Positions 9,611 to 19,082 of a stretch of 64,000 nucleotides of DNA are shown one piece after another. Source of the DNA: Balneicella halophila (GTDB lineage: Bacteria > Bacteroidota > Bacteroidia > Bacteroidales > Balneicellaceae); NCBI RefSeq assembly GCF_003096835.1, contig NZ_QENZ01000004.1, forward strand, positions 124,001-188,000, given 5' to 3'. Position 1 is the first letter of the stretch. Each line of letters begins with the position of its first letter. Under the pieces are notes generated by a model that was not told where the DNA came from, made no database searches, and saw nothing but the letters and a program-made list of their open reading frames with translations. A program made the position numbers and the translations under genes.

Positions 9611-10804
9611 TTATTTTCCATAAATAGCTAGTCCACCTAATGAGGTTTCCTTATACAAATCTGGCAAATCGAGTCCGGTTTCTTTCATAGTGCGTACGAC
9701 TTTATCGAAAGAAATAACGTGACGACCATCAGAGAGAAGTGCATAGGATGCATGACTCAATGCTCGTGATGAGGCGAAAGCATTTCGTTCAATACAAGGA
9801 ACTTGCACCAAGCCATAAAGCGGGTCACAAGTTAATCCTAGATGATGTTCCAAACCCATTTCTGCAGCATATTCTATTTGGTAGTTAGTGCCGCCAAGTA
9901 GTTGTGTTGCAGCCGCAGAGGCCATAGCGCAACCAGTTCCAACTTCTGCCTGGCATCCAGCTTCAGCGCCAGATATAGAAGCATTCCATTTTACTAAGTT
10001 TCCAATAAGTCCGGCAGTTGCCAATGCTTTCAGTATTTGACTGTCTTTTAGCTTGTAAAGTCTTTTCTGATAATAAAGAACGGCAGGTAATGTACCTGAT
10101 GCACCACATGTAGGAGCAGTGGAAATAATACCTCCGCTAGCATTTTCTTCATTGACTGCTAATGCATAAGCAAACAATAGAGTTCTATGCTGGTTAGGTC
10201 CAGAAAAATTGTGTGATTGACTTTGGAAGGTCGGTGCTTTTCTAGTCAGCTTGAGTTGCCCCGGTAATATCCCTTCTTTCTCCATTCCTCTTTTGATGGA
10301 ATTAACCATCGTCTCCCACACCAATTTTAGATAATCCCAAATTTCGTCACCTTCGCACTCTTCCACATATTCCCAAAGGCGCATATTATTGGTTTGGCAG
10401 TAAGCTAGGATATCATCCATTGTCGTCATGCCATAAATGCTTTCAGTTTCTAATTCAGAGTTGTCATCTACGATAGAGCCACCACCCACACTATAGGCAG
10501 TCCAGCTTTCTATGAGATTATCATCGTTATCGAAAGATTCAAAAGTTAGGGCATTTGGGTGCTTAGCTAAAAACTTAGTAGGTTCCCAAACTAACTCCAT
10601 GTTTTTATCAGCAAACGCTTCCTCTATAGCTTCACCTGTCAAGTGACCTTTACCGGTAGCAGCTAAACTGCCAAAAAGTGTAATTCTATATTTTGGATCA
10701 TTAGGATGCCGAGCTAAAAATTGTTCAGCAGCTTTGCGAGGTCCCATAGTATGACTACTAGATGGGCCTTGTCCTATTTTATATATTTCTTTAATCGTTT
10801 CCAT
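9611..10804 (-). CDS. sdaA: L-serine ammonia-lyase (L-serine dehydratase), iron-sulfur type
   Basis: A 397-residue protein that converts L-serine to pyruvate and ammonia. The N-terminal part carries GPSSSHTMGP, the conserved opening of the beta-chain domain. The C-terminal alpha domain has the cysteines expected to hold the [4Fe-4S] cluster and active site in APTCGASGTLP, GAEAGCQAEVGTGC and GLTCDPLYGLVQVPC. The length is that of the short single-chain type, without a full ACT domain. The gene stands alone between divergent and convergent neighbours, with a -7 box 27 bases upstream of the ATG. Confidence 0.93.
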   Translation of the reverse strand: METIKEIYKIGQGPSSSHTMGPRKAAEQFLARHPNDPKYRITLFGSLAATGKGHLTGEAIEEAFADKNMELVWEPTKFLAKHPNALTFESFDNDDNLIESWTAYSVGGGSIVDDNSELETESIYGMTTMDDILAYCQTNNMRLWEYVEECEGDEIWDYLKLVWETMVNSIKRGMEKEGILPGQLKLTRKAPTFQSQSHNFSGPNQHRTLLFAYALAVNEENASGGIISTAPTCGASGTLPAVLYYQKRLYKLKDSQILKALATAGLIGNLVKWNASISGAEAGCQAEVGTGCAMASAAATQLLGGTNYQIEYAAEMGLEHHLGLTCDPLYGLVQVPCIERNAFASSRALSHASYALLSDGRHVISFDKVVRTMKETGLDLPDLYKETSLGGLAIYGK

Positions 10805-10830
10805 ATCATTTCATCACTACAAAAGAAGTG

Positions 10831-10838
10831 CAAAAATA
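10831..10838 (-). promoter_or_regulatory. -7 promoter box for sdaA
   Basis: TATTTTTG on the minus strand matches TAnnTTTG and would give a short leader of about 20 bases before the sdaA ATG at 10804. No clear -33 element. Confidence 0.45.
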
Positions 10839-11134
10839 AGCATTTCATTATGTATTCATAGAATTTTGTAAAAGAATAACTGTTTTATAGCATTTTTTTA
10901 ATATGTTCAACATTTATGCAGTTTCCAAAATGACTAAATCATTTGTAGTTGATTGATTATCATAGTATTCATTTAATGGGCTTGCTAATTCTAATAATGC
11001 AAGAAAAGAGGTGATTTTACTGCTAAAACTAATATTCTTGAAACATAACATTCATTTCATTTATTAGTAACTTGTTATTAACCTTAATCAGTCAGTCAAT
11101 TTATTTCTTTTGTTGGAAATCAATATCAATACCG
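10839..11134. other. Intergenic region between sdaA and PAP2 genes
   Basis: About 300 AT-rich bases between divergent genes. I see no coding frame, RNA structure or strong hairpin. Only an imperfect box TATTCTTG near 11032 could act as a promoter for the plus-strand PAP2 gene. Confidence 0.6.
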
Positions 11135-11734
11135 ATGGAAACAATAGAATCAATCAACACTGAGCTATTCCTTTTACTCAACGGTAGTCACTATAAATAC
11201 TTAGATACTATCATGTTTTATGCTAGTGATAAGTTATTTTGGATTCCTTTTTATTTAATTCTGTTTTTATTAATAATCAGACTATTTAAGATTAAGTGTT
11301 TTAAAGTTTTTATTGCGATAGCGAGTTTGATTACACTTTGTGATCAAACATCTGGTTTTTTCAAACATGCAATGAAACAATTGCGACCTTCTCATGAGCC
11401 GACATTAGAAAATCTAATATATTTGAGTCAAGCGGGACCAGGAGGTCAGTATGGTTTTGTCTCCGCCCATGCTGCTAATTCCTTTGGTTTAGCAACTTTT
11501 TTATTTCTACTATTACCTAAGAAATATAATTGGCTGAAAGGAATGATGTTGCTTTGGGCAGTACTAGTAAGCTACAGCAGGGTTTATAATGGAGTTCATT
11601 ACCCTTCTGATGTTATATTTGGAATTATTACAGGTGTTTTTTATGGAACTCTGATTTACTTCTTTTTATCTAAAATAAAATTAACATCAAGGTATCGAGT
11701 CAAATACCCAAGAACTGAAATGGCTTTTGAATAA
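11135..11734 (+). CDS. PAP2-family membrane phosphatase
   Basis: A 199-residue membrane protein with about five helices and all three acid-phosphatase motifs: KHAMKQLRP (K-x6-RP), a variant second motif SAHAANSF in place of PSGH, and SRVYNGVHYPSD (SR-x5-H-x3-D). It probably removes phosphate from a lipid phosphate such as undecaprenyl pyrophosphate, phosphatidylglycerol phosphate or phosphatidate at the outer face of the inner membrane. The ATG at 11135 is chosen over an upstream in-frame TTG at 11072 because METIESINTELFLLLN is the usual start of this family. Specificity is not determinable. Confidence 0.88.
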   Translation: METIESINTELFLLLNGSHYKYLDTIMFYASDKLFWIPFYLILFLLIIRLFKIKCFKVFIAIASLITLCDQTSGFFKHAMKQLRPSHEPTLENLIYLSQAGPGGQYGFVSAHAANSFGLATFLFLLLPKKYNWLKGMMLLWAVLVSYSRVYNGVHYPSDVIFGIITGVFYGTLIYFFLSKIKLTSRYRVKYPRTEMAFE

Positions 11735-11769
11735 AATTTATGTATGTTATTTTTGTCTTTGAATAATGT

Positions 11770-12606
11770 TTATTTTAATTGAACTAAATTCGCCAAGGAG
11801 CTTTGTGAAATTTTAGCTTTTGGGGCATATTGCTTTCTTAAAGATTCTACTATAACTTCTTGTCCGGTTGTAACAGATGGACTTAAAGTTATCTCCAAGG
11901 TGTCAAAAGCTTCATCTTTTAAATGCATATCGTAAAAATCAAATCCTAAATCTTCTTGATTTCTAATTTTTTCGTCTGAAGGAAAGGTTAAGTAAGGATT
12001 ATTTTCTCCTTCTATTTTTTTATTTAATCTAAAATGAATTATGAATCTTGATTCGTTCTGAAATTCCCAACGCTTATTTTTATATGAGGCATATAAAGAT
12101 GGATCTATATCACTTAATATTTGATTTTTTTCCAATCTTTTCTGTTTGTTTTTTTTATGAACCTCTTGTATTGTTGAAATTACATTATCTACATAAACTA
12201 TCTTTTTGTAAAATACATCGTTATTGTAATTTATGTAAAAGGGAAATGGTGTCAAATAAGGATTTATAAAAATCTTAGGCGGGAAAAATGTTTTATGAGC
12301 ACCCGATAGGTGTAAGCCTGTGAATTTTATATTATTTGCTGAAATAATATATTCTTTGAACATCTCTTTGTGTAAAGAGATTCTTACAGCTCCATAATCT
12401 CCTCCATACATCTTCCATAACGGAACGTTTTCTTTTGATTCTTCAGTCCAGCATGAAACAAAGACATATTTTCCAAATTTCACACCACCAGTTTCTAAAT
12501 TCCCCTCTTCTAAATCATCGACTTTATCCAATCGATTAAACCGAATTGTTCTATTTTTTAAAATTAAGGCTAAAGCTTCTAAACTTGTATAGTGATATAT
12601 TCTCAT
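11770..12606 (-). CDS. DUF2971 family protein
   Basis: A 278-residue soluble protein beginning MRIYHYTSLEALALILKN with the DUF2971 pattern: an early HYTS, NRLDKVDDLEE, then FVSCWTEESKENVPLWKMYG. The biochemical function of the family is unknown; members are scattered accessory genes, some near defence loci. Here it starts five bases after the mnmE stop and shares its direction, so it is probably co-transcribed. An upstream in-frame start (12627) would overlap mnmE and is less likely. Base composition is slightly more AT-rich than the neighbours, which would fit acquisition, but this is weak. Confidence 0.8.
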   Translation of the reverse strand: MRIYHYTSLEALALILKNRTIRFNRLDKVDDLEEGNLETGGVKFGKYVFVSCWTEESKENVPLWKMYGGDYGAVRISLHKEMFKEYIISANNIKFTGLHLSGAHKTFFPPKIFINPYLTPFPFYINYNNDVFYKKIVYVDNVISTIQEVHKKNKQKRLEKNQILSDIDPSLYASYKNKRWEFQNESRFIIHFRLNKKIEGENNPYLTFPSDEKIRNQEDLGFDFYDMHLKDEAFDTLEITLSPSVTTGQEVIVESLRKQYAPKAKISQSSLANLVQLK

Positions 12607-12611
12607 AATTT

Positions 12612-14000
12612 TTACTTCCCGATACAAAAATTTTGGAAAATTGAGCCTAATATATCGTCTGTTGATATCTCACCAGTGATGCTACCAAGATGGTGTAATG
12701 CTTCTCGTATATCTTGTGAAATGAAATCCGTCGGGATACCTTGATACAAACCCTCTAAAATTCTTTGTGTGGCTTCTTCGGCTTTTTTTAGTAGTTCGTA
12801 ATGCCGTAAATTACTCACGATAATGTTTCCACTGTTTTCTTTCATACCCAGATAATGAGTATGTAGTTTTTCGATGAGTATATCAGTATTTTTGTGGTAT
12901 TTCGCAGAGATGCTTAAGATATTCTCCTTAGAGATATACTGTGAATAAGGCTCCGTCTCTACGGGTTTTAGGTCAGTTTTATTGATGATTAAGAGTAAAG
13001 TTTTACCCATGCCTTCTAGATAGTCTTGAAGCTTTTTTATTGCATTGAGATTAGCAATTAAAGAGTCCGTTGCATCTGCTAAAAAGAGTACAATTTCTGC
13101 CATATCTATTTTTTGCCAAGTACGCTCTATCCCTAAGCTTTCAATGGTATCCTGTGTTTCTCGAATACCAGCCGTATCTATAAATCGATATTCTACACCT
13201 TTTATAATAATAGTGTCCTCGACCACGTCGCGTGTGGTTCCTGCAATTTCAGAAACGATAGCACGTTCTTCACCTAAAAGTGCATTGAGCAACGTTGATT
13301 TGCCTACATTCGGTTTTCCAACGATAGCAACTGGAATCCCCTTTTTTATAGCATTACCTAAATGAAATGATTGGGCAAGATGATTGATTGTTGAATGCAA
13401 CTGCTCGGCTAAAGCAACCAATTGGGTGCGGTCGGCAAACTCCACATCTTCTTCGCTGAAATCTAATTCGAGTTCTATGAGCGATACAAAATGCAGTAAT
13501 TGCTTGCGAAGTTCTTTTAACTCTTCGGAATAGCCACCACGCATTTGTTGCATAGCCATTTTGTGAGAAGCTTCGGTTTGCGAACTGATAATATCAGCAA
13601 CCGCTTCGGCTTGGGAAAGGTCGAACTTCCCGTTTAAGTAAGCACGTTGTGTAAATTCACCGGGTTGGGCTAATATCGCACCATTTTCTAAGAGCAAAGA
13701 AATGATTTTTTGCTGAATAAAAGAGGAGGCATGGCATGACATCTCAATCATATTCTCACCGGTATAGGAGTTTGGAGCACGGAAAAGACTTACTAAAACT
13801 TCGTCAATTAATTCATTTTCATCTCTTATTTCTCCAAAAGAAAGTCTGTGAGAGATCTTTTCTTCCAATGGTTTCTTGCCATAGAAGATTTTTGAAGCTA
13901 TAGTAATGGCATCTGTTCCAGAAAGCCGTATCAATGCAATCGCTCCGTTTCCGGGAGGTGTTGCAATAGCGCATATAGTGGTGTCCGTAAGCATTCGCAT
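12612..14000 (-). CDS. mnmE: tRNA uridine-5-carboxymethylaminomethyl(34) synthesis GTPase MnmE
   Basis: A 462-residue GTPase that, with MnmG, modifies U34 of certain tRNAs. The N-terminal folate-binding domain starts DTTICAIATPPGNGAIALIR, the G domain has GKPNVGKS (G1), DTAG (G3) and NKTD (G4), and the protein ends in the invariant CIGK carrying the catalytic Cys. The frame is open further upstream to 14156, but the ATG at 14000 matches the family start, and a -7 promoter box lies at 14015-14022, inside that extension. The DUF2971 gene follows closely. Confidence 0.96.
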   Translation of the reverse strand: MRMLTDTTICAIATPPGNGAIALIRLSGTDAITIASKIFYGKKPLEEKISHRLSFGEIRDENELIDEVLVSLFRAPNSYTGENMIEMSCHASSFIQQKIISLLLENGAILAQPGEFTQRAYLNGKFDLSQAEAVADIISSQTEASHKMAMQQMRGGYSEELKELRKQLLHFVSLIELELDFSEEDVEFADRTQLVALAEQLHSTINHLAQSFHLGNAIKKGIPVAIVGKPNVGKSTLLNALLGEERAIVSEIAGTTRDVVEDTIIIKGVEYRFIDTAGIRETQDTIESLGIERTWQKIDMAEIVLFLADATDSLIANLNAIKKLQDYLEGMGKTLLLIINKTDLKPVETEPYSQYISKENILSISAKYHKNTDILIEKLHTHYLGMKENSGNIIVSNLRHYELLKKAEEATQRILEGLYQGIPTDFISQDIREALHHLGSITGEISTDDILGSIFQNFCIGK

Positions 14001-14014
14001 ATATTTATTAAATA

Positions 14015-14022
14015 CAAAGATA
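14015..14022 (-). promoter_or_regulatory. -7 promoter box for mnmE
   Basis: TATCTTTG on the minus strand, 14 bases before the mnmE ATG at 14000. It would place the transcript start close to the ATG, giving a very short leader, and excludes the longer open frame as the translated start. Confidence 0.5.
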
Positions 14023-14039
14023 GCAATTCGGGTGCGGTT

Positions 14040-14072
14040 TTTGTAAATGTCTTTCAGAAATCCATATCTTTG
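14040..14072 (+). promoter_or_regulatory. Promoter of the LysM/binding-protein gene
   Basis: TTTG at 14040-14043, 21 bases, then TATCTTTG at 14065-14072; the ATG at 14097 follows 24 bases later. It lies back to back with the mnmE promoter. Confidence 0.65.
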
Positions 14073-14096
14073 TGTTTGGTTAAAATAGAAATTATT

Positions 14097-15893
14097 ATGC
14101 GAAAAATGATACTTATGCTGGCTTTGTTGGTCAGTATTTCCTTTGCCTTTTCTCAAGTAAAACGTTCAGAAAATCTAGTTGCTCTATCCGGCAAAAAATA
14201 TTATGTCCATAAAGTTGAGCCAAAACAAACGATGTATGCTATTAGTAAGACGTATGCCGTTAGTATAAGTAAAATTCTAGAAGTAAATGATAAAGAAACG
14301 ACAGACTTAAAAGAGGGGGAATTGCTCAAAATTCCTTATACAGAGCCTACTACAGTTATTCAAAGTTTGAAGTACAAACACTACATCGTAAAAAAAGGAG
14401 ATACACTTTATTCGTTAGCCAAAAAGTTCGGAACTACAGAGGAGGAACTTATCAATCTAAATGCAGGGGTAGAAGTCGCTTTAGTAGAAGGTCGTCGATT
14501 AATTGTTCCTTTAATAGAAGAGCATCAGCCTCGCTATGATAATGATTACTATTATCATATAGTAAAGCCTAAAGAAACACTTTCGTCTATTGGCAGGCGT
14601 TATAATATCAGTCTGAGAAAATTGAAGCAGCTAAATGAAGATATCGATCCCCAAAAACTAAAGCCAGAGGATGAAGTGCGTATTCCTATCGGAAAAGCTC
14701 GTGCTGAAGTGATTAAAATTGGAATGGTAAATAAGAAGACTAAAGGACTAAAAGAGGTGCTTATTGTCAAAGATGGCTCAAAGTATAAAGGACCACTTAC
14801 ACAAATTCCAAAAGGCTGGGTACCACAAAAACCCGCAGATTCTGATTTGGATGATGAAGAGTATAACTCAATCTATGATGTGGAAGAGCCAACCGATTAT
14901 GAAGCTGAATTTAAACGCAATTATGAAATGGTGGTTTTGCTACCGTTAAAGAATTCATTTTCAGGTATGACCAACTATTATAAGGGGATGCTTTTAGCAA
15001 TTCAAGAAAATGAAAATGTTCCGGTTACTATAAATGTATATGACAGTGGTAGAAGTAAAACTAGGGTGAGGTCAAAACTGAAAGTACATAGAGATGCTGA
15101 TTTTATTGTAGGGCCTTATAGCCAAGATGTATTTCCTGCTTCATTGTCTTTTGCGAATGATGAAACCACTGTTGTATCTCTACTGTCAAAAAATAATGCC
15201 GTTTATACAGATGAGAATGTATTACAATTCAACACAACTGAGAACAGTATAAATCATAGGATTGCAGCATATATAGTGAATGAACATATCACTGATAATG
15301 TTATTTGTTTTAATGGCAGATCGTTCCAGAGATATACTGATGCGAAAGGATCGTCTTCGGAGAAGATAAAAAGATTGGCAACATTAATCAACAGCATCCA
15401 AGACAAAGGAGTCGCTAATGAAACAAACTTTAAGACAAGTTTTGAGAAAGTTTTCGACAAATCAAAAAAGAATATTGTTATAGTACCAGAGTCAAATCAT
15501 AAGGTTGTCAATTCAGTATTGAATGTCTTGAACGTATTTAGTATGCATGATGTCGAAGTAGTGGGATATTATAAATGGAAAGTACACCCAAATATAGATC
15601 CGGAAATGCTTTTCAATTTGAATTTTACGTATTTCACACCATTCCATTACCTATCTACAGAAAATCAAGATTTTACAACTACTTATAAGGAACGTTTCCT
15701 TTCTTTTCCTGATGATTTCAGTTATATGGGCTACATAACGATGAGCAAATTATTAAAAGGCATCAACTCTGGAGGAAAATATTTTTATAAAAAACCATTA
15801 CAAAAAATTATGAAGCACAAAAATGGAGGCTATGAAAGTATAGATTTACATAAAGTCCAATTCAATAAGAATTTTAGTATCAAAGTGGACTAG
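14097..15893 (+). CDS. Exported LysM protein with C-terminal periplasmic-binding-like domain
   Basis: A 598-residue protein with a signal peptide (MRKMILMLALLVSISFAFSQ). Three LysM modules follow at about residues 35-80 (HKVEPKQTMYAISKTY), 94-140 (YIVKKGDTLYSLAKKF) and 153-200 (HIVKPKETLSSIGRRY), which bind peptidoglycan. From ~280 to the end there is an alpha/beta region (YEMVVLLPLKNSFSGM; DFIVGPYSQDVFPA) resembling type 1 periplasmic binding proteins and the LpoA/LppC fold. It probably sits on the cell wall and regulates or senses wall synthesis, but the ligand is unknown. The start at 14097 is supported by the signal peptide and the upstream promoter; an earlier in-frame start at 14070 overlaps that promoter. 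Confidence 0.85.
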   Translation: MRKMILMLALLVSISFAFSQVKRSENLVALSGKKYYVHKVEPKQTMYAISKTYAVSISKILEVNDKETTDLKEGELLKIPYTEPTTVIQSLKYKHYIVKKGDTLYSLAKKFGTTEEELINLNAGVEVALVEGRRLIVPLIEEHQPRYDNDYYYHIVKPKETLSSIGRRYNISLRKLKQLNEDIDPQKLKPEDEVRIPIGKARAEVIKIGMVNKKTKGLKEVLIVKDGSKYKGPLTQIPKGWVPQKPADSDLDDEEYNSIYDVEEPTDYEAEFKRNYEMVVLLPLKNSFSGMTNYYKGMLLAIQENENVPVTINVYDSGRSKTRVRSKLKVHRDADFIVGPYSQDVFPASLSFANDETTVVSLLSKNNAVYTDENVLQFNTTENSINHRIAAYIVNEHITDNVICFNGRSFQRYTDAKGSSSEKIKRLATLINSIQDKGVANETNFKTSFEKVFDKSKKNIVIVPESNHKVVNSVLNVLNVFSMHDVEVVGYYKWKVHPNIDPEMLFNLNFTYFTPFHYLSTENQDFTTTYKERFLSFPDDFSYMGYITMSKLLKGINSGGKYFYKKPLQKIMKHKNGGYESIDLHKVQFNKNFSIKVD

Positions 15894-15939
15894 ACTTTTC
15901 TTTTTTATTTAAAATATAAGCGTAGGTTATTATGTTTTG

Positions 15940-15947
15940 TATCTTTG
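15940..15947 (+). promoter_or_regulatory. -7 promoter box for the tatA operon
   Basis: TATCTTTG, a full match to TAnnTTTG, 32 bases before the tatA ATG. No clear -33 element. Confidence 0.5.
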
Positions 15948-15979
15948 TATAAAGAGTCACTTTATAAAAACAAATACTT

Positions 15980-16165
15980 ATGTTACTAAATACCATATTC
16001 CTAGGCATGTTTGGTCATTGGGAGATTCTTATCATTATTCTAGTGGTAGTTATCATTTTTGGAGGCAAAAAAATTCCTGAGCTTTTCAAAGGAGTGGGTG
16101 AAGGAATGAGAGAATTTAAAAAAGCAACTAAAGAAGAAGAGGAAGATTCTCATGAAAAGAAATAA
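15980..16165 (+). CDS. tatA: Sec-independent protein translocase subunit TatA
   Basis: A 61-residue protein: a single membrane helix ([15 protein letters not shown]), then [20 protein letters not shown], the hinge and amphipathic helix typical of TatA/E, and an acidic tail. It forms the pore part of the twin-arginine translocon in the inner membrane. TatC is not in the window. Its end overlaps the next gene by 14 bases, so the two are probably translated from one message. Confidence 0.95.
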   Translation: MLLNTIFLGMFGHWEILIIILVVVIIFGGKKIPELFKGVGEGMREFKKATKEEEEDSHEKK

Positions 16166-17162
16166 TATTTACGTAGTATTTACACTACTATTAGCAGTTC
16201 TATTTGCAACATCTTGTAAAAAAGATAAAGCATCTGATTTTAAAATGGAATCACAAGGTCCTGTAGGCGAGTTGATGGTGGTTATTGAAAAAAACTATTT
16301 GAACTCAAGCTTAGGAGATTCTATTAAAGAAATGTTAGATATTCCTTATCCTGGTATTCCTCCCATGTTTGGTGAAGGATATTTCAAGTTACAAACGATG
16401 CCTCCGAGTATGTTTAAAGGTTATGCAAAAAGACACCGAAGTGTGTTGGAAATCAATATTGTCGATGCAACAAAAAACATATTGATAAAAAAAGATGACC
16501 CATTTGCATTCAATCAAAATTATATGCTACTAGAGGCTCAAAATGAGGAAGAAGCCCTAAAATTATTGGCTGAACATAAGATGCAAATCTTAGATTATTT
16601 CGATAAAGGAGAAGTAAATCATTTTGCAAAACTTTATGGAGGGCAGAAATCTAAATTTTCGGCACAGTTGAGTGATGCATTTAATGCCTGGATAGCTGCC
16701 CCTGAATACAGTATAAAAAGGAATGAAGATGATTTTATCTGGGCTTCTAGAGAGACTAAGCGTACAACCCAAGCAATCATGGTTTATGAATTCCCTTATA
16801 CCTCAGAGGAGCAACTCAATAAAGAAAATTTGATTGAGAAAAGAGATGAAGTGTTAAAAAAATATGTGAAAGGACCTAAAGAAGGTAGCTATGTGCGTAC
16901 CGAAACTGAGGAGGCTGAGGTCGTTCATAAAGTAATTGATATTAATGGCTATTATGGTGTGGAGTTAAGAGGTTACTGGACACTTGAAAATGATTTTATG
17001 GGAGGACCGTTTCTTCTTTTTGCATTAGTTGATGAACCCAACACTCGGATCTTGATTTTGGACAGTTATGTTTTTGCTCCTGAAAGCAAGTTCAGCAAAG
17101 TAAAATTTATACGAGAAATAGAAGGGATTTTTAGAACACTTAGAATTACACCTAAGGAGTAA
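16152..17162 (+). CDS. DUF4837 family lipoprotein
   Basis: A 336-residue protein with a lipoprotein signal ([10 protein letters not shown], Cys at about residue 22) followed by [24 protein letters not shown] and [15 protein letters not shown], the conserved start of DUF4837. The family is confined largely to Bacteroidota and has no known activity. The gene overlaps tatA by 14 bases and is followed 14 bases later by galE. It is probably anchored in the outer or inner membrane facing the periplasm. Confidence 0.88.
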   Translation: MKRNNIYVVFTLLLAVLFATSCKKDKASDFKMESQGPVGELMVVIEKNYLNSSLGDSIKEMLDIPYPGIPPMFGEGYFKLQTMPPSMFKGYAKRHRSVLEINIVDATKNILIKKDDPFAFNQNYMLLEAQNEEEALKLLAEHKMQILDYFDKGEVNHFAKLYGGQKSKFSAQLSDAFNAWIAAPEYSIKRNEDDFIWASRETKRTTQAIMVYEFPYTSEEQLNKENLIEKRDEVLKKYVKGPKEGSYVRTETEEAEVVHKVIDINGYYGVELRGYWTLENDFMGGPFLLFALVDEPNTRILILDSYVFAPESKFSKVKFIREIEGIFRTLRITPKE

Positions 17163-17176
17163 ATAATCAACAAGCT

Positions 17177-18205
17177 ATGAAAACAGTTTTAGTAACAGGA
17201 GGTATGGGCTATATCGGCTCACATACTTCGGTAGAACTTATTAACTCGAATTATAAAATTATTATAGTTGATAACTTATCTAACTCCAACAAAGAAGTAC
17301 TCAAAGGAATCAGAGAGATTACCGGCAAAGAGCCTGCTTTTATAAAAGCCGATTGTACTAATGAGAACGAAATGAATAAGGTGTTTTCTGAACACAAAAT
17401 AGATGCAATTATTCATTTTGCTGCATCTAAAGCTGTTGGTGAATCTGTAGAAAAGCCGTTGCTTTATTATAAAAATAACATAAACTCTCTAGTTGTAATT
17501 CTGGAGATGATGAGGAAACATCACGTAGAAAACATCGTATTTTCATCGTCTTGTACGGTTTATGGTCAGCCTGATAATTTACCAGTTACTGAAAATACTC
17601 CCCGAAAAGAAGCTGAATCACCTTATGGAAATACTAAAAGCATTTGTGAAGATATTCTAAATGATAGCTGTAAAGCTTATGATGCGATTAATACCATTGC
17701 GTTACGCTACTTCAATCCAATAGGAGCACATCCGTCTGCTTTGATTGGTGAATTGCCGATTGGTGTTCCTGCTAATTTAGTTCCTTACATTACACAAACA
17801 GCTATAGGTATTCGTAAAGAACTGAGTGTTTTTGGTAATGACTACAATACACCTGATGGTTCTTGTATCCGAGATTTTATACACGTAGTAGATTTAGCAA
17901 AATCGCATGTTGTAGCGGTACGTCGTTTGTTGAATAATAAGAATAAAAAATCTTTTAAAATATTTAATATTGGAACAGGTAAAGGAGCTTCGGTTTTGGA
18001 GTTGATAAATACTTTTGAAGAAGTAAATCATTTAAAATTATCGTATAAGATAGTAGGTCGTAGGGAAGGAGACATTGAACAGATTTATGCTGATGTTACC
18101 CTTGCTAATGAAGAATTAGGCTGGAAAGCAGAAAGTTCATTAGCGGAAACGCTACAGTCTGCTTGGAAGTGGGAGCAAAATTATCGTTCAAAAAACAAAA
18201 ATTAG
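17177..18205 (+). CDS. galE: UDP-glucose 4-epimerase
   Basis: A 342-residue extended short-chain dehydrogenase that interconverts UDP-glucose and UDP-galactose. Visible: the NAD-binding GGMGYIGSH at the N-terminus, SSSCTVYGQP with the catalytic Ser region, YGNTK as the YxxxK motif, and ALRYFNPIGAHPS plus a long GalE-type C-terminal sugar-binding region. It would supply UDP-galactose for surface glycans; galM at 49.1 kb belongs to the same sugar route but is not linked. The next gene's ATG follows its stop directly. Confidence 0.95.
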   Translation: MKTVLVTGGMGYIGSHTSVELINSNYKIIIVDNLSNSNKEVLKGIREITGKEPAFIKADCTNENEMNKVFSEHKIDAIIHFAASKAVGESVEKPLLYYKNNINSLVVILEMMRKHHVENIVFSSSCTVYGQPDNLPVTENTPRKEAESPYGNTKSICEDILNDSCKAYDAINTIALRYFNPIGAHPSALIGELPIGVPANLVPYITQTAIGIRKELSVFGNDYNTPDGSCIRDFIHVVDLAKSHVVAVRRLLNNKNKKSFKIFNIGTGKGASVLELINTFEEVNHLKLSYKIVGRREGDIEQIYADVTLANEELGWKAESSLAETLQSAWKWEQNYRSKNKN

Positions 18206-19081
18206 ATGAAACAAATCATTTCTATTGCTATTTGTGTTTTGACAATGTGCAGTAGCGTTACGGCTCAATATATAGATGATGATAAGGATGTTTCCATAGA
18301 ACCTCGAGAAGTGGTAAAACGCTTTGAGACAGAAACATGGAAAACAGCCTATGCAATTCCTCAGAGACAGCTACATCTTAGTTTGTTGGCTCCCATTCGC
18401 TATGGATTACTTCCCAAAGTAGAATTACAAACCTTTTTAGGACTTTGGGCATACAGAACTCCTAATATTTATGTTAAAAAGAATTGGTATGAAGCCCGAT
18501 GGATATTTTCTTCAAAACATGGAGTTGTTTATCCAACAAAAGGACTGGAAGTTTTAAGAGATGACGATAGAGACCATACCATAAATAAAGGAGCTGTAAT
18601 TCCTCGTATTTTTACATTTCAGAATGAAATCATAGCAAGTTATGTTCTCAATCCTACGTGTAATGTAGAAGAACATTACTGGATTGCAACAGGGCGTATC
18701 GGTTTGGATGTTTCATCAACAGAAGATTTGGACGAATCATTTAAAAGGATGACTTTTTTCTCCCTGTATCATAGGACAGCATCTTTTTATGGAGATAAAG
18801 TTTGGTATGCAGGTTTACAGCTTGATGGAGGATTGTTGAAGAATGTGTATTTCAATATAGGAGCAGACGGATATATCGGGAATGATTTCCATGGGATTGA
18901 AACACAATTGAACCTTGTGTATCATTATAATCAAAAATTATCATTTACTATAGGTGCGAAGTACATTATTACCAGCAATCCGATAGAAGATGAGTCTAAT
19001 TATACACCAATGATTGATGTTTGTTATCGATTTGGGAAGAAATCAAGTTGGGAGAAGGGACTGTTTGGAAAGAAAAAATAA
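18206..19081 (+). CDS. Exported protein, possible outer-membrane barrel
   Basis: A 291-residue protein with a signal peptide (ISIAICVLTMCSSVTAQ). The C-terminal half has alternating short strands with aromatic ends (VWYAGLQLDGGLLKNVYFNIGADGYIG; LNLVYHYNQKLSFTIGAKYII), suggesting a small outer-membrane barrel. I do not recognise the family. It starts immediately after the galE stop and ends one base before the next gene, so it is part of the tatA-to-phosphodiesterase operon. Confidence 0.75.
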   Translation: MKQIISIAICVLTMCSSVTAQYIDDDKDVSIEPREVVKRFETETWKTAYAIPQRQLHLSLLAPIRYGLLPKVELQTFLGLWAYRTPNIYVKKNWYEARWIFSSKHGVVYPTKGLEVLRDDDRDHTINKGAVIPRIFTFQNEIIASYVLNPTCNVEEHYWIATGRIGLDVSSTEDLDESFKRMTFFSLYHRTASFYGDKVWYAGLQLDGGLLKNVYFNIGADGYIGNDFHGIETQLNLVYHYNQKLSFTIGAKYIITSNPIEDESNYTPMIDVCYRFGKKSSWEKGLFGKKK

Positions 19082-19082
19082 T

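Noticed and set aside
12612-14156. mnmE with a 52-residue N-terminal extension from 14156
   Set aside because: The family starts at the ATG at 14000, a promoter box lies inside the extension, and the extension overlaps the divergent promoter region.
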